Shown: in pieces, positions 38,603 through 48,194 of the stretch
How the letters are laid out: each line of letters opens with the position of its first letter
Numbering within the stretch: position 1 is the first letter of the stretch
NCBI RefSeq assembly: GCF_014842075.1
Contig: NZ_JACYVA010000003.1
Location: forward strand, 372,001-436,000
DNA: 64,000 bases
Source of the DNA: Sphingomonas sp. CFBP 13720
Lineage (GTDB): Bacteria > Pseudomonadota > Alphaproteobacteria > Sphingomonadales > Sphingomonadaceae
Direction of reading: 5' to 3'
Notes under the pieces: model-generated
The model's input: only the letters and a program-made list of their open reading frames with translations
What the model was told of the DNA's origin: nothing
Database searches by the model: none
Made by a program: the position numbers and the translations under genes

Positions 38603-38995
38603 ATGGAACGCATCAACCTGTCCGAAGCCGAATGGCGTCAGCGCCTGTCCCCGGCCGCCTTTCACGTCCTGCGCGAAGCAGGCACCGAACGTGCCTTTGC
38701 CGGCAAATATGACGGCCTGAAGGCCGACGGCGTCTATCATTGCGCCGGTTGCGGCAACGACCTGTTCGACAGTGCCGACAAATATGATTCGGGGTCGGGC
38801 TGGCCCAGCTTTACGCAGCCGATCGCACCCGACCGCGTATCGGACCATAGCGACGTCAGCCACGGCATGCGCCGTGTGGAAACGCGTTGCGCGACCTGCG
38901 ACGGGCATCTGGGCCACGTGTTTCCCGACGGCCCGCCGCCGACCGGACAGCGTTACTGTATGAATTCGGTCGCGCTGGATTTCCGCCCGCGCTGA
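38603..38995 (+). CDS. msrB: Peptide-methionine (R)-S-oxide reductase MsrB
   Basis: A 130-residue cytosolic enzyme. Zinc cysteines are C47/C50 (CAGC) and C96/C99 (CATC), and the catalytic cysteine is C119 in [20 protein letters not shown] and [11 protein letters not shown] are the substrate segments. It reduces the R-sulfoxide of methionine and complements the exported MsrA at 28282-28938. It follows the polyketide operon by 31 bases. Confidence 0.93.
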   Translation: MERINLSEAEWRQRLSPAAFHVLREAGTERAFAGKYDGLKADGVYHCAGCGNDLFDSADKYDSGSGWPSFTQPIAPDRVSDHSDVSHGMRRVETRCATCDGHLGHVFPDGPPPTGQRYCMNSVALDFRPR

Positions 38996-39101
38996 TCGCC
39001 TGGGGGCGGACGTGCCGTGACCGGCCGTCCGCACCTGTTTTCGGGCGATGCACGCCCGCTCTTGTCGCCGGGGGTGCGGGCGCGGTATCCGGCGCTTCTC
39101 C

Positions 39102-41258
39102 ATGGCACGCACTCCCTCCCGCCCGCCCAGGCCGACCGCCGCCCGCCCGTCCCGCTGGCGGCGCATCCTGCGCTGGACGCTGGGCATCGGCTTCACATTG
39201 GCGCTGCTCGCCGCGATCGCGCTGGTCGTCGCGGTCTATAACGCGAAGGCCAGCCTGCCGAGCTACGACCAGCTCAAATCCTCGCCCAACGGACAGATGA
39301 TCCGCGTGCGCGCCGCTGACGGCACGATCCTCGTCTCGCTGGGGCCGAGCTATGGCGAATGGATCGCGTATGACGACATTCCCGCCGTGATGCGCGACGC
39401 GATGGTCGCGGTGGAGGACCGGCGATTCCGGTCGCACTGGGGCGTCGATCCGATCGCGCTGGCCCGCATCACCAAATTCGCGATCGAGACGCGCGGCACG
39501 GGACGGCGGTTGCAGGGCGCGTCCACGATCACGCAACAGGTCGCGCGCACGATCTTCCTGTCGAACAGCTATACGATCGGACGCAAGTTGCGCGAGGCGA
39601 TCCTCGCGCTCGCGATCGAACGCAAGTTCAGCAAGAACCAGATCCTCGAACTCTATCTGAACAAAGTCTATTTCGGCGGTGGTGCGTACGGCATCGACGC
39701 CGCCTCGCGCCGGTTCTTCAGCCACCCGGCCACCGACCTGTCCCTGTCCGAAGCGGCGGTCGTCGCGGGGCTGGTCAAGGCACCGTCGCGCTATTCGCCG
39801 ACCGCCGACGCCGAAGCGGCCGTGGGCCGTGCCGGCGTCGTGCTGAAACTGATGCAGGAAACCGGCGCGATCACCGCGTCGCAGGCGATGGATGCCGATC
39901 CGCAGGCAATCCGGCTGGCCCCCGAACCGCAACAGAACAGCGTGCGCTATTTCACCGATTGGGCGTTGCCGCAGCTCGAAACGCTGATCGACGAAACCGA
40001 AGCGCCGCTCGACGTATGGACCACGCTCGATCCCGGCATGCAGCGCAGCGCCGACACCGCGATCCGGGGCAACGCCCCGGCGGGGGCACAGGGTGCGCTG
40101 GTCGCGCTCGACCGCGATGGCGCGGTGCGCGCGATGGTCGGCGGCAAGGATTATGTCGCGTCGGTCTATAATCGCGCGACCCAGGCGACGCGCCAGCCGG
40201 GATCGGCATGGAAGCTGTTCGTCTATCTTGCCGCGCTGGAGGCGGGGCTCACCCCCGATACGCAGGTCGACGATGCGCCCGTGACGATCGCGGGGTGGAG
40301 CCCGCGCAACAGTTCGGGGCGGTTCAGCGGCAAGATTTCGATGCGCACCGCCTTCGCCTATTCGATCAACACCGTCGCGGCGCGGCTGGGGCAGGAAGTC
40401 GGCTTCGGCACTGTCGCCGACATGGCGCGTCGCTTCGGCATCTCAACGCCGGTCGATACCCGGCCGGCGATGGTGCTGGGCACGTCCGACGTGCGGTTGA
40501 TCGACATGACCCGCGCCTATGCGTCGGTCGCATCGGGCGGGACGGCGGTCGTGCCGTACGGCATTACCCGCGTCACTGCCGGCGGATCGCTGATCTATCA
40601 GCATCAGGTCGACAGTTCGCGCGTGCTGGTCGCGCCCTATGTCGCGCAACAGATGACCGACCTGCTCCAGACGGCGGTCAACACCGGCACCGGGCGATCG
40701 GCGCAGATCGGCCGCCCGGTGGCGGGCAAGACCGGTACGACCAGTTCGAACAAGGATGGATGGTTCATGGGGTTTTCGTCCGGCATCACCACCGGCGTGT
40801 GGATGGGCCGCGACGATGCGAAGCCGGTCGGCGGGTTACAGGGCGGCGCCGCCCCCGCGCGTGCCTTTGCCGCGTTCATGCGACAGGCGGTGGCCAGCCG
40901 CCCGGTCGAGGAATTCGACACGAAGGTGACGCTGCCCGAATGGCAGGAGGAACCGGACGCCGAAAGCTATTACGGCGAACCGGATGACCAGATCTATCTC
41001 GATCAGGACGGCAACCCGGTCGATGCGCCGCCCCCGCCGCGTACCGCGCCGGTCGATCCCGATGCCGAAGCGCCCGTCGCCGTGCCGCCGCAACGCGTAC
41101 CCGACGAACAGCTCGATCAGGACTGGATCGATCGCGCGCTGGGCCGCACGCCGCGCGGTGAGGCCGCACCGCCGGTCGTGCCGCGCCGCCCGCCCGAACG
41201 CCGCGCGCAGCCCGCGCCGGACCGTTATTCGGAGGAAGAAGCCCGCCCGTACCAGTGA
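39102..41258 (+). CDS. Second bifunctional penicillin-binding protein (PBP1 family)
   Basis: A 718-residue peptidoglycan synthase. An Arg/Pro-rich cytosolic start and one membrane helix (about 26-48) precede the GT51 domain ([41 protein letters not shown]) and the transpeptidase (S368-A-W-K371, SIN, KTGTTSS). The C-terminal 120 residues are an acidic, Pro-rich, disordered tail ending SEEEARPYQ. It is shorter than PBP1A at 17351-19876 and lacks its long insert. The ATG at 39102 directly precedes the basic start. Its 3' end overlaps the convergent ygjP-like gene by 34 bases. Confidence 0.9.
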   Translation: MARTPSRPPRPTAARPSRWRRILRWTLGIGFTLALLAAIALVVAVYNAKASLPSYDQLKSSPNGQMIRVRAADGTILVSLGPSYGEWIAYDDIPAVMRDAMVAVEDRRFRSHWGVDPIALARITKFAIETRGTGRRLQGASTITQQVARTIFLSNSYTIGRKLREAILALAIERKFSKNQILELYLNKVYFGGGAYGIDAASRRFFSHPATDLSLSEAAVVAGLVKAPSRYSPTADAEAAVGRAGVVLKLMQETGAITASQAMDADPQAIRLAPEPQQNSVRYFTDWALPQLETLIDETEAPLDVWTTLDPGMQRSADTAIRGNAPAGAQGALVALDRDGAVRAMVGGKDYVASVYNRATQATRQPGSAWKLFVYLAALEAGLTPDTQVDDAPVTIAGWSPRNSSGRFSGKISMRTAFAYSINTVAARLGQEVGFGTVADMARRFGISTPVDTRPAMVLGTSDVRLIDMTRAYASVASGGTAVVPYGITRVTAGGSLIYQHQVDSSRVLVAPYVAQQMTDLLQTAVNTGTGRSAQIGRPVAGKTGTTSSNKDGWFMGFSSGITTGVWMGRDDAKPVGGLQGGAAPARAFAAFMRQAVASRPVEEFDTKVTLPEWQEEPDAESYYGEPDDQIYLDQDGNPVDAPPPPRTAPVDPDAEAPVAVPPQRVPDEQLDQDWIDRALGRTPRGEAAPPVVPRRPPERRAQPAPDRYSEEEARPYQ

Positions 41259-41923
41259 AGCGCCGCCCCGTCGCGGCGCAGCCACGCTCGCGCCGCGTCC
41301 GGGTCGCCTTCGTATAGGTCGGCGACCAGCGCGTGGAACGATGGGCCGTGATGCATGTGAACGCGGTGTGCGACTTCGTGCGCCACCGTCGCCCGCCGGA
41401 CGAAGCCGGGGGCGAGCAGCAGCCGCCAGCTGTACCGGATCGCGCCGCTGCTGCTGCAACTGCCCCATCGCGCCTTGGGATCGCCGACCGCGACGCGGGT
41501 GATGCCGACTCCGGCCTTTTCGGCATAGTATGCGGTGTCGTCGGTCAGCACGCGCAATGCCTCGCGCACCAGCCACCGCCCGATCCGCGCCTCGAACCCC
41601 TCGTGCGGGCCACCGCACAGCAGCGATGCGGTCGCATCGTCGGCGGGGAGCAGCCGCGGCACGCGCGATGCCGTTTCATCCCACACCAGCGTCACCGCCC
41701 GGTCCGCCACCGGCAGCACCACATCCGGCAGGAACGGCCGCCCGGTCGGCAGCACCGCGCGCTGCGCGTCGATCCAGTCGCTTTTGGTGGTGGCCCATTC
41801 GATCGCAGTGCGCAGCGCCATGCGCTTCGGCACCGTCAGCCGGACCCGCCCGGTCGCCGGATCGACCGACAGCCGCGCGACCCGCGCGCGCGGATGCCGC
41901 ACGACCTCCAGCGAATCGATCAC
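41225..41923 (-). CDS. YgjP/SprT-like metallopeptidase
   Basis: A 232-residue protein of the YgjP (DUF45, M48-like) group. The zinc motif is HEVAHRVHMHHGPSFH, and ARWGSCSSSGAIRYSWRLLL is the usual preceding signature. The N-terminal half carries SVDPATGRVRLTVPKR. It is cytosolic by lack of a signal peptide. The start is GTG at 41923, overlapping the upstream stop (GTGA). It is the last gene of sco-ycgN-ygjP. Confidence 0.85.
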   Translation of the reverse strand: MIDSLEVVRHPRARVARLSVDPATGRVRLTVPKRMALRTAIEWATTKSDWIDAQRAVLPTGRPFLPDVVLPVADRAVTLVWDETASRVPRLLPADDATASLLCGGPHEGFEARIGRWLVREALRVLTDDTAYYAEKAGVGITRVAVGDPKARWGSCSSSGAIRYSWRLLLAPGFVRRATVAHEVAHRVHMHHGPSFHALVADLYEGDPDAARAWLRRDGAALHWYGRASSSE

Positions 41924-42354
41924 AGATCCCGATCGATCAGGTGATTCTCGATATCGCCGACGTCATCCTCGGACACCGTCCATCCGCGCGTCGACTGGCG
42001 CGCCGCATGCACGCTCTCCCGGTCGCCGGATTTCAGATAATGCCATTCGGGCAACTGTTCGCCATTGGCGCGCAACCGATAGGCACAGGTGGAGGGCAGC
42101 CATTCGATCGTGCCCACGTTGCGCGCGTTAAGCCGCACGCATTCGGGAACATAAGCGTGGCGGTGGCGATAGTCGGAACATTGCCCCTGCCGCCGGTCGA
42201 GCAGCTTGCACGCGACATTGGTCGCATGCACTTCCCCGGTATCCTCGTCCTCCAGCTTGTGCAGGCAGCATTTGCCGCATCCGTCGCACAATGCTTCCCA
42301 CTGCGCGCGGTCGAGCCGGTCGAGCGGCACGGTTTCCCAGAAGCGCTCGCTCAT
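41920..42354 (-). CDS. ycgN: YcgN-family cysteine cluster protein (UPF0260)
   Basis: A 144-residue protein with the cluster CDGCGKCCLHKL, plus further cysteines at NVACKLLD, GQCSDY and PECVRLN, as expected for a metal-binding YcgN/UPF0260 protein. FWETVPLDRLDRAQWEALCD is the conserved start and LPEWHYLKSGD the C-terminal mark. The role is unknown; metal binding is inferred. It overlaps both neighbours by 4 bases. Confidence 0.88.
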   Translation of the reverse strand: MSERFWETVPLDRLDRAQWEALCDGCGKCCLHKLEDEDTGEVHATNVACKLLDRRQGQCSDYRHRHAYVPECVRLNARNVGTIEWLPSTCAYRLRANGEQLPEWHYLKSGDRESVHAARQSTRGWTVSEDDVGDIENHLIDRDL

Positions 42355-42950
42355 CGGACCCACTTCGTCAGTTCGGCCGCGAACGCCTCAGGTGTTTCGT
42401 CCTGCGGCAGCAGCGCGACCGGCTTGCCCGTCGGGTCCATCAGGATCGCGGTACGGCTATGGTCCATCAGATACTCGCTCGCCCCCGGCGTCTGCGACTT
42501 GGCATAGGTCACGCCATATGCCCGCGCCGCGTCGGCGATCGCCTGCGGCGTACCGGTCAGCCCGACCATGCGCGGATGGAACGCCGCGACATAGCGTCCG
42601 ATCACCGCGGGGGTATCGCGTTCCGGATCGACGGTGATGAAGATCGGAACGACCTTCGCACCCAGTTCGGGCGAGTCGCTTTCGAACGCCTTCACGCCCG
42701 CCGCGATCGTCTGGAGATCGACCGGGCAGACGTCGGGACAAAAGCTGTATCCGAAATAGACGATGCGCCATTTGCCCGCGAAGTCGGTGTCGCGCACGAC
42801 CCGCCCCTGTCCGTCGGTCAGCACGAACGGCCCGCCCAGCCGCGCGCCCGCCAGCGGCGGGGACGAAGACGAATCGCCCGATCCCCCGCCGCCGCACGCG
42901 GCAAGGGTAAGCGCGATCGATAGCGCGGCGATACGGACGATGCTGTTCAT
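42351..42950 (-). CDS. SCO1/SenC-family copper-binding lipoprotein
   Basis: A 199-residue thioredoxin-fold protein. The start MNSIVRIAALSIALTLAACG carries a lipobox, followed by a Gly/Ser linker. Copper-site residues are the cysteines of SFCPDVCP and the His of LMDHSRT. SCO proteins deliver copper to cytochrome oxidase at the periplasmic membrane face or act as thiol reductases. ATG 42950 begins the signal peptide; an upstream ATG at 42965 would add five residues. It is first in an operon with ycgN and ygjP. Confidence 0.9.
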   Translation of the reverse strand: MNSIVRIAALSIALTLAACGGGGSGDSSSSPPLAGARLGGPFVLTDGQGRVVRDTDFAGKWRIVYFGYSFCPDVCPVDLQTIAAGVKAFESDSPELGAKVVPIFITVDPERDTPAVIGRYVAAFHPRMVGLTGTPQAIADAARAYGVTYAKSQTPGASEYLMDHSRTAILMDPTGKPVALLPQDETPEAFAAELTKWVR

Positions 42951-43025
42951 GGCATCGCCAGCCATGATCTGATAGGCGAACGCATGCAAGCCGTGCGTAC
43001 CACCTGTGTGGAGTTGTCCGTTTCC

Positions 43026-43622
43026 ATGTCCGCCATCCGTATCCTTCTTGCCGCCGCCCTGATGATGCCCGCCGCCGCGCAGGCGCAGCAACGATCGGCG
43101 GGCTATACCTTCCTCCAGGCGGTGCGCGAGGAAGACGGGACCAAAGTCAACGACATCCTCGGCCAGCCGGGCCAGACGATCATCAATACGAAGGACCGTT
43201 CGACCGGCGAAGGTGCGCTGCACATCGTCGCGAAGAACGGCAACCTCGCCTATCTCCGCTTCCTGCTGGCGAAGGGGGCCAATCCCGACATTCAGGACAA
43301 TCGCGGCAACACCCCGGCGCTGATCGCGGTAGATGCCGGATCGGTCGAGGCAGTCGCCTCGCTCATCGCGCGCAAGGCCAATCTGAACCTCGGCAATGCC
43401 AGCGGCGTGACACCGTTGATCCGCGCGGTGCAACTGCGCAACGTCGAAATGGTCCGCACGCTGGTCGCCGCCGGGGCCAATCCCGATCAGGGCGACGTCA
43501 TGGCCGGCATGTCCGCGCGGGATTATGCCAAAGCCGATACGCGGACGCCGGTGCTGCTGAAACTGTTGAACGAAGCACCCGCCAGCAAGCCCAAGCCAGC
43601 AGTGGCGGGACCGCGCCTGTAA
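43026..43622 (+). CDS. Exported ankyrin-repeat protein
   Basis: A 198-residue protein. A signal peptide (MSAIRILLAAALMMPAAAQA) is followed by about four ankyrin repeats (EGALHIVAKNGNLAYLRFLL, GNTPALIAVDAGSVEAVASL, GVTPLIRAVQLRNVEMVRTL, MSARDYAKADTRTPVLLKLL). Ankyrin repeats bind proteins, so a periplasmic scaffold role is likely but unknown. It is divergent from the sco operon with 75 bases between. A hairpin follows the stop. Confidence 0.88.
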   Translation: MSAIRILLAAALMMPAAAQAQQRSAGYTFLQAVREEDGTKVNDILGQPGQTIINTKDRSTGEGALHIVAKNGNLAYLRFLLAKGANPDIQDNRGNTPALIAVDAGSVEAVASLIARKANLNLGNASGVTPLIRAVQLRNVEMVRTLVAAGANPDQGDVMAGMSARDYAKADTRTPVLLKLLNEAPASKPKPAVAGPRL

Positions 43623-43626
43623 CGGT

Positions 43627-43654
43627 GCGTCACGCCGAACCGACGGCGTGACGC
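43627..43654. terminator. Bidirectional hairpin between the ankyrin gene and ssb
   Basis: GCGTCACGCCG (43627-43637) pairs perfectly with CGGCGTGACGC (43644-43654) around a 6-base loop. It lies 4 bases after the ankyrin stop and 10 bases from the ssb stop on the other strand, so it can end both transcripts. Confidence 0.65.
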
Positions 43655-43664
43655 GAACCGTCGA

Positions 43665-44240
43665 TCAGAACGGGACGTCGTCGTCCAGATCGTCGCCGAA
43701 GCCACCGCCGCCGCCCGAACCGCCGCCGAAGCCGCCCTTGTTGCCGCCCGAGTTGAACCCGCCGCCACGCGATCCGCCCGAACCGCCGCCGCCCGACTGA
43801 CCGGCATAATCGTCGCCGCCCCAGTCGCCGCCACCTCCGCCGCTACGCGCACCGCCGCCACCGCCGCCGGCACCACCCTGACCGCCGCCCGGGCCGTCGA
43901 GCATCACCAGCACGGCATTGAAGCCCTGCAGGACGATTTCGGTGGAATATTTGTCCTGACCCTGCTGGTCCTGCCATTTGCGCGTCTGCAACTGGCCTTC
44001 GAGATAGACCTTGCTGCCCTTGCGCAGATAACGCTCGGCAACGTTGGCCAGCCCTTCGGAAAAGATCGCGACCGAATGCCATTCGGTCTTTTCCTTGCGC
44101 TCGCCGCTGTTCTTGTCCTTCCACGATTCGGACGTGGCGATGCGCAGGTTCACCACCTTGCCGCCGTTCTGGAACGACTTCGACTCAGGATCGCGGCCCA
44201 GATTGCCTACGATAATCACCTTATTTACACTACCGGCCAT
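43665..44240 (-). CDS. ssb: Single-stranded DNA-binding protein
   Basis: A 191-residue SSB. The OB fold fills residues 1-112 ([39 protein letters not shown]). A Gly/Ser-rich disordered linker of about 70 residues, longer than in E. coli, follows. The acidic tip is DDLDDDVPF, the docking site for partner repair enzymes. It binds single strands during replication and repair. No LexA box is visible upstream. Confidence 0.95.
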   Translation of the reverse strand: MAGSVNKVIIVGNLGRDPESKSFQNGGKVVNLRIATSESWKDKNSGERKEKTEWHSVAIFSEGLANVAERYLRKGSKVYLEGQLQTRKWQDQQGQDKYSTEIVLQGFNAVLVMLDGPGGGQGGAGGGGGGARSGGGGGDWGGDDYAGQSGGGGSGGSRGGGFNSGGNKGGFGGGSGGGGGFGDDLDDDVPF

Positions 44241-44330
44241 CGTCCGCTCCAAAATTGCTGGCGGGCTTGTATGCCAGCGTGCCGATCGACGCCAGCGGAA
44301 GCGGACGGCCGCAGCCGCCCGCCAACCAGC

Positions 44331-45419
44331 CTATGCCGCCTGCGCCTCCAGCGTCGGGTAATCGGTATATCCCTCCGCCCCGCGCGAATACCACGTCGCC
44401 ATGACGTCGTCGTTCAGCGGCGCATTCGCCTTCAACCGCGCCGGCAGATCGGGATTGGCAAGGAACGGCCGCCCGAACGCGATCGCATCGGCGATGCCGG
44501 CATCGAGTTCGGCTTGGGCGCTGCCCGCGCGATAATCCTGATTGAGCACCAGCGGCCCTGCAAACGCCTTGCGGATCGCGGGCGACACGCGTGGCTGCGT
44601 CGTGCTGCCGAACGTGCCGTCAGGGCCGGGTTCGCGGAGTTCGAGAAAGCCGATCTTCTTGTCGGACAGCAGCTTCGCCGCCGGGACGAATACCGATTCG
44701 GGGTCGCTGTCGAGCACGCCCTGCGTGTCGCCGTTCGGGGAAAAGCGCACCGACGTGCGGCCCGCGCCGACTTCGGCGATCAACCGGTCGACGACCTCGC
44801 CCAACAGACGGATGCGGTTTTCCGGCGTGCCGCCATAAGCGTCGTCGCGGTGATTGGCCCCGTCGCGCAGGAACTGATCGATCAGATAGCCATTGGCGGC
44901 GTGGAGCTGCACCCCATCGAATCCGGCGGCCTTCGCATTGCGCGCCGATCGCGAATAATCGTCGAGCACGCGCGCGATATCGTCTGGCGTCGCTGCACGC
45001 GCCGCTTCGTACCGCTTCTTGCCGTCATAGGTGTGCGCGTCGCCCGGTGCCGTCGTCGCCGACGACGACAAGGGCGCGGCACCGTCCAGATAATCGGGAT
45101 GCACCACGCGGCCCATATGCCACAACTGCGTCACGATCCGGCCGCCCGCTTCGTGCACGGCAGCGGTGATCGGCTTCCATGCCTCGACCTGTTCGTCGGT
45201 CCACAGGCCAGGCGCGAACGGCCAGCCAAGGCCTTCGCGGCTGATGCCCGTCCCCTCGCTGATGAGCAGTCCGGCGGAGGCACGCTGCGCATAATATTCG
45301 GCCATGATCGCGGTCGGCACATGCTCGCCCGTGCTGCGGCCGCGCGTCAACGGCGCCATCAGCACACGGTTGGGGGCATGGATATCGCCAAGGGCGATCG
45401 GGTCGAACAGCGTGGGCAT
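44331..45419 (-). CDS. Old Yellow Enzyme-type alkene reductase
   Basis: A 362-residue FMN enzyme of the NemA/OYE class, which reduces activated C=C bonds and nitro compounds with NADPH. The motifs are LFDPIALGDIHAPNRVLMAP, TQLWHMGRVVHPDY, GFDGVQLHAANGYLIDQFL and GRPFLANPDLPARL. ATG 45419 follows AGGAA and begins at the conserved start. It is divergent from the EamA transporter gene. Confidence 0.9.
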   Translation of the reverse strand: MPTLFDPIALGDIHAPNRVLMAPLTRGRSTGEHVPTAIMAEYYAQRASAGLLISEGTGISREGLGWPFAPGLWTDEQVEAWKPITAAVHEAGGRIVTQLWHMGRVVHPDYLDGAAPLSSSATTAPGDAHTYDGKKRYEAARAATPDDIARVLDDYSRSARNAKAAGFDGVQLHAANGYLIDQFLRDGANHRDDAYGGTPENRIRLLGEVVDRLIAEVGAGRTSVRFSPNGDTQGVLDSDPESVFVPAAKLLSDKKIGFLELREPGPDGTFGSTTQPRVSPAIRKAFAGPLVLNQDYRAGSAQAELDAGIADAIAFGRPFLANPDLPARLKANAPLNDDVMATWYSRGAEGYTDYPTLEAQAA

Positions 45420-45477
45420 CGGCGTTCCTAGCATCAAAAGATCGGGACGGACGGGAGATAGGGCGATAGGGGGCGGC

Positions 45478-46383
45478 ATGCAGCCGGTATCCCGTGAAAC
45501 AAAAGCTATGCCCGTTCCAAGTTCGTCGTCGCGCGGCGCGATCGTCGCGGTGATCGCCGCCAACGTCGCGCTGGCATTCGGACCGTGGTTCGTACGGCTG
45601 GCCGATACCGGACCGGTCGCCGCCGCCTTCTGGCGGATCGCGCTGGCGGTGCCGGTGCTGTTGGCCGCCGCCGCATGGGTCGATCGCGGCGCGTTGCGAC
45701 GCGGGCGGTTGCTGTGGCCTGCACTGTTGGTCGCGGGCGTCGCATTCGCGCTGGATCTGGGCAGCTGGCATGTCGGCATCCTCGGCACGACGCTCGCCAA
45801 TTCGACGCTGTTCGGCAATTGCGCGGTCCTGATCTTTCCGGTGTACGGCTTCCTCGCGATGCGGCGCTGGCCGACGCGGGCGCAGGGGGCGGCGCTGGCG
45901 CTGGCGGCGATCGGGGGGGCGGTGCTGCTGGGACGATCGGCCGAGCTGTCGCCGCGTCATCTGGCGGGCGACCTGTTCTGTCTGTTGGCCGGTGTGCTCT
46001 ATGCCGTCTATTTCATCGTCATGGCGCGCGTCCGGCGCGAAATGCCGCCGCTGCCCGCGCTTGCCCTGTCGTCGCTGGCCAGCCTGTTGCCGCTGTTGCT
46101 AATCGCGCTGGCGCTGGGCGAAACGATCATGCCGACCGACTGGACACCGCTGTTGGGGCTGGCGCTGGTCAGCCAGATCGTGGGTCAGGGGCTGATGATC
46201 TATGCGCTCGGCCATCTCAGCCCGCTGGTGATCGGGCTGGCGCTGCTGGTCCAGCCGGTCGTCGCAGGGACGATCGGCTGGTCGGTATATGGCGAGGCGC
46301 TGACCCCGCTCGACGCGGTCGGTGCCCTGCTGGTCGCGGCGGCGCTGGCGATCGTGAGCACGCAGCGCTCGCCAGACCGGTAA
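45478..46383 (+). CDS. DMT-superfamily transporter (EamA)
   Basis: A 301-residue membrane protein with ten hydrophobic helices in two EamA repeats: AIVAVIAANVALAFGPWFVR and TGPVAAAFWRIALAVPVLL open the first, and GDLFCLLAGVLYAVYFIVMA opens the second. The substrate is unknown; exporters of metabolites are common in this family. I prefer ATG 45478 because AGGGGGC precedes it; ATG 45508 is possible. It ends 3 bases from the convergent exported-protein gene. Confidence 0.85.
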   Translation: MQPVSRETKAMPVPSSSSRGAIVAVIAANVALAFGPWFVRLADTGPVAAAFWRIALAVPVLLAAAAWVDRGALRRGRLLWPALLVAGVAFALDLGSWHVGILGTTLANSTLFGNCAVLIFPVYGFLAMRRWPTRAQGAALALAAIGGAVLLGRSAELSPRHLAGDLFCLLAGVLYAVYFIVMARVRREMPPLPALALSSLASLLPLLLIALALGETIMPTDWTPLLGLALVSQIVGQGLMIYALGHLSPLVIGLALLVQPVVAGTIGWSVYGEALTPLDAVGALLVAAALAIVSTQRSPDR

Positions 46384-46386
46384 CGG

Positions 46387-46989
46387 CTACAGCGTCGCGC
46401 TGTCGGTCAGCGCGCGGAAATCGGCGATCGACCGGTCGAAATAATATTGCCGCGGCGCGTCGAACGTCGCCATGTACAGCAATCCGCCGACCAGCACGGC
46501 GCGCGCTTCCCCCCGGCGGGGCAGTTCGTCGCTATCGACATAGTCATAGGTGAAGCGGATGCCTTCCTGCCCCAGAAACCGGTGGGGCGAAGATCCGGTG
46601 GTCTGGAACGTGCCGATATTCCGTTCGGTGCGATAGGTCGCTTCGAGCAGTTCGGGCAGTTCGACCAGCAGCGTCGCACGAGTCACCTTGGGCAGCGGTT
46701 TGCGCTTCCGGCTGGTCTCGCGGATGATTGCCTCACCCGGCGCGATGCCGCCATACCACGTGACCTCGTTCAGCCGTTCGCCGTCCAGCGTCCACGTTTC
46801 CGCCTTCTTGCCCGGCCGGATCGACAACAGGTTCCAGTCGCGCGACGGCGTGACGCTCATCGGCGAATTGGCCACCGCGACCTTCTTGCCTTTTTCGCGA
46901 TATCCGTTCGCGATCGCCGGTGTCGCCAGCAGCGCCACGGTCATGACGATCCCCGCCACCCGTCCGAATGCAGTTGCCTTCATGGTCAT
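46387..46989 (-). CDS. Exported protein of unknown function, last gene of the protease operon
   Basis: A 200-residue protein with an N-terminal signal peptide ending near TPAIA (about residue 27). The mature part has NSPMSVTPSRDWNLLSIRPG, a LPKVTRATLLVELPELLEAT helix and YYFDRSIADFRAL at the end. No catalytic motif is visible. Its ATG overlaps the M48 gene stop (ATGA at 46989-46986), so it is translated with the protease and may be a partner or substrate adaptor. Confidence 0.8.
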   Translation of the reverse strand: MTMKATAFGRVAGIVMTVALLATPAIANGYREKGKKVAVANSPMSVTPSRDWNLLSIRPGKKAETWTLDGERLNEVTWYGGIAPGEAIIRETSRKRKPLPKVTRATLLVELPELLEATYRTERNIGTFQTTGSSPHRFLGQEGIRFTYDYVDSDELPRRGEARAVLVGGLLYMATFDAPRQYYFDRSIADFRALTDSATL

Positions 46990-48194
46990 CGATCCCCTTC
47001 CGTGGCACGTGTCAGCATGCCGACCATCGCCGCATCGGATGCGTCGGGCTTGAGTTCCAGATAGCGTCGCAGTGCCGCGCGCCCTTCGGCCGGACGCGCG
47101 GTCTTGAGCAGCGACAGGCCCAATCCGCGATGCGCCGCCGCCATTGCAGGATCGGCGGCGATGGCGTTGGCATAGAATTCGGCGGCGTTGACCAGATCGC
47201 GTGGGTTACCCCGCGCCCGGTACAACTCGCCCCGCGCCAGCCATAGCGGCGCGGTCCAGCCCGTTTCCGCCAGCGATCCGATGATATAGTCGCTGGCGCC
47301 GAAGTCGTTCAGCTTGATCTGGTCGTCCAGAAAGGCAGGCAGCCACGGTGCGAGCGCCGCGGCATAGCGATCCGCGCCATCCTCCCGCCCCGCCCCATCA
47401 GGCGCCGCCAGCGCGGCCAGCGTCGCCGCGCGTTCTGCCTCCGGCGGATGGCTGGCGGAAAACGCGATCTGTCGGAAATTGGGCTTCGACAGTCCTCGTG
47501 CGAGTGACGATGCCTGTGCCTCCGCCATCACGTTCCGCCATACCACGGACGCTGCCTGAGGCCGCAGCCGGCCGGTATTCAGATATCCGACGCCGAGCAT
47601 GTCGGCCTCGCGTTCCTGATCCCGCCCGAATCGATACAGCCCGCCATAGACCGACACCTGTATGCGGTCGAAGCTCGACCGTGCCTGATAGCCGGTCGAC
47701 ATCGAGGCAAGGACCGCTGCCCAGCTAAGCAGGTCGGTGCCCGACCGCTGCGACTTAAACTGCTCAAGCGAATGCCGCTGTTCAAAATGACCGAACTCGT
47801 GGCCCAGCACCGCGCCCAGTTCGGCTTCGCTGCGTACCCGCAGCAGCAGCCCGCTGAACACGCGCATCGTGCCGTTCGGCGCCATGGTCGCGTTGAACAG
47901 CGGCATGCGCAGGATGTAGAGGCGGGCCGCCGCGCACCGGTCGTTGCCGACCGTTGCGCACAATACGCCGCGGACATAGGCGTTGAGCGCCTCGTCGCGC
48001 ACGACGATCGGCGAATTGGCCAGCGCCCGCTCGCTTTCGTCCGCCTCGCGCCATGCGCCGATCTCGTCGACGCCCTTGGGCTGATAGACACCGGCAAAGG
48101 GCGGTGGCGGCGGTGCCGCACGGTCGTTCGCGATCGCGGTCGACGCGGTTCCAGCGAGGATCGCCGCAGCGATCCACCTTGCGGTCGTGCGCAT
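46986..48194 (-). CDS. Exported M48 metalloprotease with C-terminal TPR-like region
   Basis: A 402-residue protein with a signal peptide (MRTTARWIAAAILAGTASTA). The zinc site is GAVLGHEFGHFEQRHS, with the third ligand in READMLGVGYL. A C-terminal helical repeat region (AEFYANAIAADPAMAAAHRG, ARPAEGRAALRRYLELKPD) is TPR-like. This is the layout of BepA-like periplasmic proteases that monitor outer-membrane assembly. Its ATG overlaps the upstream stop (TGATG at 48194). Confidence 0.88.
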   Translation of the reverse strand: MRTTARWIAAAILAGTASTAIANDRAAPPPPPFAGVYQPKGVDEIGAWREADESERALANSPIVVRDEALNAYVRGVLCATVGNDRCAAARLYILRMPLFNATMAPNGTMRVFSGLLLRVRSEAELGAVLGHEFGHFEQRHSLEQFKSQRSGTDLLSWAAVLASMSTGYQARSSFDRIQVSVYGGLYRFGRDQEREADMLGVGYLNTGRLRPQAASVVWRNVMAEAQASSLARGLSKPNFRQIAFSASHPPEAERAATLAALAAPDGAGREDGADRYAAALAPWLPAFLDDQIKLNDFGASDYIIGSLAETGWTAPLWLARGELYRARGNPRDLVNAAEFYANAIAADPAMAAAHRGLGLSLLKTARPAEGRAALRRYLELKPDASDAAMVGMLTRATEGDR